Shown one piece after another: positions 8,181 through 10,316 of a stretch of DNA of 10,316 bases. The notes beneath the pieces are model-generated. The model had not been told where the DNA came from. It searched no databases and saw nothing but the letters and a program-made list of their open reading frames with translations. How positions within the stretch are numbered: position 1 is the first letter of the stretch; every line of letters begins with the position of its first letter. Source of the DNA: Discostella pseudostelligera. Taxonomy: Eukaryota > Bacillariophyta > Thalassiosirophyceae > Thalassiosirales > Thalassiosiraceae. The DNA is taken from contig JALLBK010000792.1 of assembly GCA_036940085.1 (NCBI GenBank), forward strand, positions 1-10,316, given 5' to 3'. The position numbers and the translations under genes are program-made.

Positions 8181-8367
8181 AGCACCGACCGACCACGTAC
8201 TACGGCACACCCTTCCACGGGGAAGTGAGGGGCAGTCGACAGACAGACAGACGCAGCACCTCCGGAGAGAAAATAGAAAATGTCCCGTTTGGACGACCTT
8301 GTCCTGAGAAAGCAATTGAATTCCTACGTAGCCTTCAGAGGAGCAGAATGACCTCGTGTTGAGACTT

Positions 8368-8387
8368 TCCACGTGGCGGCACGTGGA
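8368..8387. promoter_or_regulatory. Inverted pair of CACGTG (G-box/E-box) elements upstream of TOM40
   Basis: TCCACGTG (8368-8375), a 4-bp spacer GCGG, and CACGTGGA (8380-8387) form a perfect 8-bp inverted repeat, each arm carrying CACGTG, the core bound by bHLH and some bZIP factors. The centre is about 115 bp before the TOM40 ATG at 8494 and about 425 bp from the ZIP ATG, so control of TOM40 is the more likely role. If the alternative ATG at 8392 were used, the pair would touch the coding region. Confidence 0.6.
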
Positions 8388-8493
8388 GACAATGGTCTGT
8401 ACGTCGCAACCATTGTGCCCGCCTCCTCCGACCACCCAAAGCCAACACAACGCAAACAACACCAAAACCAAAATACTATTACCCCTCCCAACC

Positions 8494-9798
8494 ATGGTGC
8501 TGAACAACAACAACAACAACATGCTACCATCGTCACTTCTCGGCAACATCCTTCCACTCTTTCGCACCAAATGCGATTCGGCACCACCGCCGCCGCTGCC
8601 TCCTCTCGCAGCCGCAGGCAGCAGCTCTGGAATTGGTAATGAAGCCATCGACGCCGCCGGTGCGACAAAGCTCCCGCCGCCGCCACCACCGCCTCCCGCC
8701 ACTACTACCGGCAGTAAGAGTGGCGACAACACGCCCGCCTCTGCCTCTGCCGCCCCATCTTCTTCAACTTCATCAGCAGCAGCAGCACTCGACAACTCCA
8801 TCGCGCAAATCGCCTCGACCATCTCACCCATCTCCAACCCCGGCCCACTCGAAGCCTCCACGTGGGATGTCCGTCGGTTAACGTCACTCGATACCTATGA
8901 TGGTATGCGTTGCGATATATCGAAACAATTATCACCCTACTTTGCTGTTGTCCATTCCTTCCAATTGGGAACTTCGGGGTTGCCGGAGGGGAAGAATTCG
9001 AATTATTGTTTGAGTGCACAGATGAATGATGAGGCTGGATTTTTAATGTGCCGTATGGATCCGGATCGGGGTACGGTCGATGGACGGATACATCAGTCTT
9101 TATTGGGGGGGATGGCCATGGGAAAATTACAGGTGGGTACATCCAGTGAAGGACAGAATGATCAATTATTGGGAGAGTTGGATTTTGGTGGAATGACATG
9201 GACAGGAAATATCAAGTATGGTAGTATGGGCGGGGGGAATGTAATTGGAATGAATTATTTTCAGGGTGTGACATCGAGGTTGGCACTTGGGGGGGAGGCA
9301 ATGTATGTGGGTGTCAATGGGAATAAGATTGGGAGTTATACTGCCAAGTATGCCTTGTTTCCTTCGGATGGTAGTGGTGGTAATGGTAATAACGAGGGGA
9401 ACATCTTGGCTGGTGGTGGTGACGGTGCATCTGCAGGTGGTGGTGCACCCCCCCCTCCTTCCGGTGAAGCACCCTCCTACATTGCTGCCACCTACAACTC
9501 CGGTCAATCCATGTTAAGTCTCGCCTACAAACGAAGCATTACTCCCAATCGCGTTACCATCGCCACCTCACTCGAATGCTCTCCGTTGACACTCGAATCG
9601 CAAGTGTTTGTGGGGGCCGAATTCAATTTAACACGAAGTAAAATGAATGTCTGCATCGATGGATCCGGGAGGATTCAAAGTGTATTGGGGGCAAATTTGG
9701 GTAGAGAGCCGGGAAGTCCGACTTTAAATTTTGTAGCGGAGTTGGATCATGGCAAGAGTTTTATGAAGTTTGGGTATGGATTGAACATCGGTAGTTAA
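8494..9798 (+). CDS. TOM40: Tom40, mitochondrial outer-membrane protein import pore (Porin_3 family)
   Basis: Tom40 is the beta-barrel channel of the TOM complex through which most nuclear-encoded mitochondrial proteins enter. From ATG 8494 the product has 434 residues. Residues 1-113 are low complexity, with poly-Asn (4-9), two poly-Pro runs (31-34 and 61-68) and Ala/Ser runs. The barrel spans about 114-434 with alternating beta-strand patterns and typical landmarks such as SPYFAVVHSFQLG and the LDFGGMTWTGNIKYG repeat-strand region. A Gly/Pro-rich loop (about 291-327) interrupts the barrel. The end KFGYGLNIGS fits the sorting beta-signal (polar-x-G-x-x-hydrophobic-x-hydrophobic) recognised by SAM50. 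ATG 8494 was chosen for its CCAACCATGG context after a leader-like A/C-rich stretch; ATG 8392 would add 34 Pro/Gln/Asn-rich residues. VDAC belongs to the same fold, but the Gly/Leu strand motifs and the long N-terminal extension favour Tom40. Confidence 0.88.
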   Translation: MVLNNNNNNMLPSSLLGNILPLFRTKCDSAPPPPLPPLAAAGSSSGIGNEAIDAAGATKLPPPPPPPPATTTGSKSGDNTPASASAAPSSSTSSAAAALDNSIAQIASTISPISNPGPLEASTWDVRRLTSLDTYDGMRCDISKQLSPYFAVVHSFQLGTSGLPEGKNSNYCLSAQMNDEAGFLMCRMDPDRGTVDGRIHQSLLGGMAMGKLQVGTSSEGQNDQLLGELDFGGMTWTGNIKYGSMGGGNVIGMNYFQGVTSRLALGGEAMYVGVNGNKIGSYTAKYALFPSDGSGGNGNNEGNILAGGGDGASAGGGAPPPPSGEAPSYIAATYNSGQSMLSLAYKRSITPNRVTIATSLECSPLTLESQVFVGAEFNLTRSKMNVCIDGSGRIQSVLGANLGREPGSPTLNFVAELDHGKSFMKFGYGLNIGS

Positions 9799-9890
9799 GA
9801 AGAACAACAACCGACGATGACGACGAGTTTTGGTCAACGTGTGAGAGATGATGATGATCACGACGACGACGTGCATTCGTGGTGCGTGAG

Positions 9891-9896
9891 AATAAA
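9891..9896 (+). terminator. Candidate polyadenylation signal AATAAA for TOM40
   Basis: AATAAA lies 93 nt after the TAA stop on the coding strand, in GAGAATAAAATTATTCGAG. The position is normal for a short eukaryotic 3' untranslated region. Stramenopile polyadenylation signals are often poorly conserved, so this is a suggestion only. Confidence 0.45.
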
Positions 9897-10028
9897 ATTA
9901 TTCGAGAGAGTGCGCAAGAGTGACAGCAACAGAGACACAATGACATAATATTAAGGGAGTGTTGAGAGCGAAAGAAGAGAGAGGCTGGAGTGAGAGTGTG
10001 TGCGAGCGCGTCGGGCGGGGAGAGGAGG

Positions 10029-10063
10029 AGCGCGATATGTGTAGGAGAAGCGCGATATGTGTA
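10029..10063. repeat. Short tandem duplication, 15-bp word at 20-bp spacing
   Basis: AGCGCGATATGTGTA occurs at 10029-10043 and again at 10049-10063 without mismatch, with GGAG- and GAAG-type flanks making a 20-bp unit. It is likely a small slippage duplication in purine-rich 3' flank. Confidence 0.85.
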
Positions 10064-10262
10064 TTGCACGCCGGAATAGCTGAATGTTGATGCAACACTC
10101 GACCATGTTACGTGGGATTGTTGAGCACACTGAAATAATAATAAGCAGCAGCATTTGGATTAAGTGATATTCAATAGGTGATGAGACAAATTCTTTTGCA
10201 AATGAATTGGGAAGCAGCCCATCCACACAATCATAGCATCAAAAAGAGATTAAGATATTGGA

Positions 10263-10280
10263 CTAGCCGTGAACGGCTAG
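10263..10280. repeat. 18-bp near-perfect palindrome
   Basis: CTAGCCGT (10263-10270) and ACGGCTAG (10273-10280) are exact reverse complements around GA. A further GCTAGCC follows at 10286-10292. The two-base centre is too tight for a stable RNA hairpin, so a dimeric protein-binding site is more plausible than a terminator, though chance cannot be excluded. Confidence 0.7.
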
Positions 10281-10316
10281 CAGCAGCTAGCCACGTAAAG
10301 CTCATAGTTACTTCTG

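Larger units (their letters stand above)
7954..8493. promoter_or_regulatory. Divergent promoter region between the ZIP and TOM40 genes
   Basis: These 540 bases separate two start codons on opposite strands, so they must hold both promoters and both 5' untranslated regions. Near the TOM40 start the sequence becomes A/C-rich and poor in G (about 8425-8490), typical of a leader. A paired CACGTG element sits at 8368-8387 and an imperfect hairpin at 8158-8180. A short (GACA)n run lies near 8234-8250. No convincing TATA box was recognised for either gene. Confidence 0.6.
9799..10316. other. 3' flank of TOM40, no further gene seen
   Basis: These 518 bases hold the TOM40 3' untranslated region and the start of an intergenic stretch. 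Seen here are a candidate polyadenylation signal at 9891, GA-rich purine runs (about 9900-10030), a 15-bp word repeated at 20-bp spacing, and a palindrome near the right edge. A minus-strand open frame (9951-10226) lacks an ATG start and translates purine-strand repeats, so it is not called. Confidence 0.55.

Noticed and set aside
8356..8493. TOM40 starting at the GTG at 8356 or the ATG at 8392
   Set aside because: GTG is not a normal eukaryotic nuclear start and that frame covers the CACGTG dyad. ATG 8392 is kept only as an alternative because the following stretch looks like an untranslated leader.
9951..10226. 91-codon minus-strand frame near the right edge
   Set aside because: It starts at GTG without an in-frame ATG upstream and its second half is translated purine-strand repeat.

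Overview
The window looks like nuclear DNA of a unicellular eukaryote, most likely a diatom or another stramenopile. The evidence is a eukaryotic-type IMP dehydrogenase with a short spliceosomal intron, a mitochondrial outer-membrane import pore (Tom40), long Gln/Asn/Pro/Gly low-complexity runs in coding sequence, AATAAA-type 3' signals, and compact spacing of mostly single-exon or two-exon genes. The diatom assignment is an inference from overall style; no single marker here proves it.

Layout, left to right. At 1-414 (minus) an open frame runs off the left edge and may be the N-terminal part of an unrecognised Cys-rich protein. At 762-2374 (minus) lies guanine-nucleotide enzyme IMP dehydrogenase, with a coding first exon of only 8 nt and a 95-nt intron. 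At 2375-3356 is a non-coding gap with a (TCRAG)n pentanucleotide array. At 3357-5946 (minus) is a two-exon gene for a 760-residue low-complexity protein. It carries two copies of a C-x2-C-x9-C-x5-H-x4-PW-x-T-x-Y motif and long polyQ tracts. Its intron contains an exact 72-bp duplication around a single undetermined base, which looks like an assembly seam. At 5947-6741 no gene was found. At 6742-7953 (minus) is a ZIP-family metal transporter. At 7954-8493 is a divergent promoter region with an inverted pair of CACGTG boxes. At 8494-9798 (plus) is Tom40. The last 518 bases are 3' flank with small repeats and a palindrome.

The genes do not form an obvious pathway. They are purine synthesis, a putative zinc-binding nuclear or regulatory protein, metal transport and mitochondrial protein import, as expected for ordinary eukaryotic gene order. 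The ZIP and TOM40 genes are head to head and may share control sequences. I see no mobile element, CRISPR array, rRNA, tRNA or viral gene. The most novel-looking item is the tandem zinc-type motif protein; the most practically useful ones are the assembly seam inside its intron and the question of where that protein really ends.
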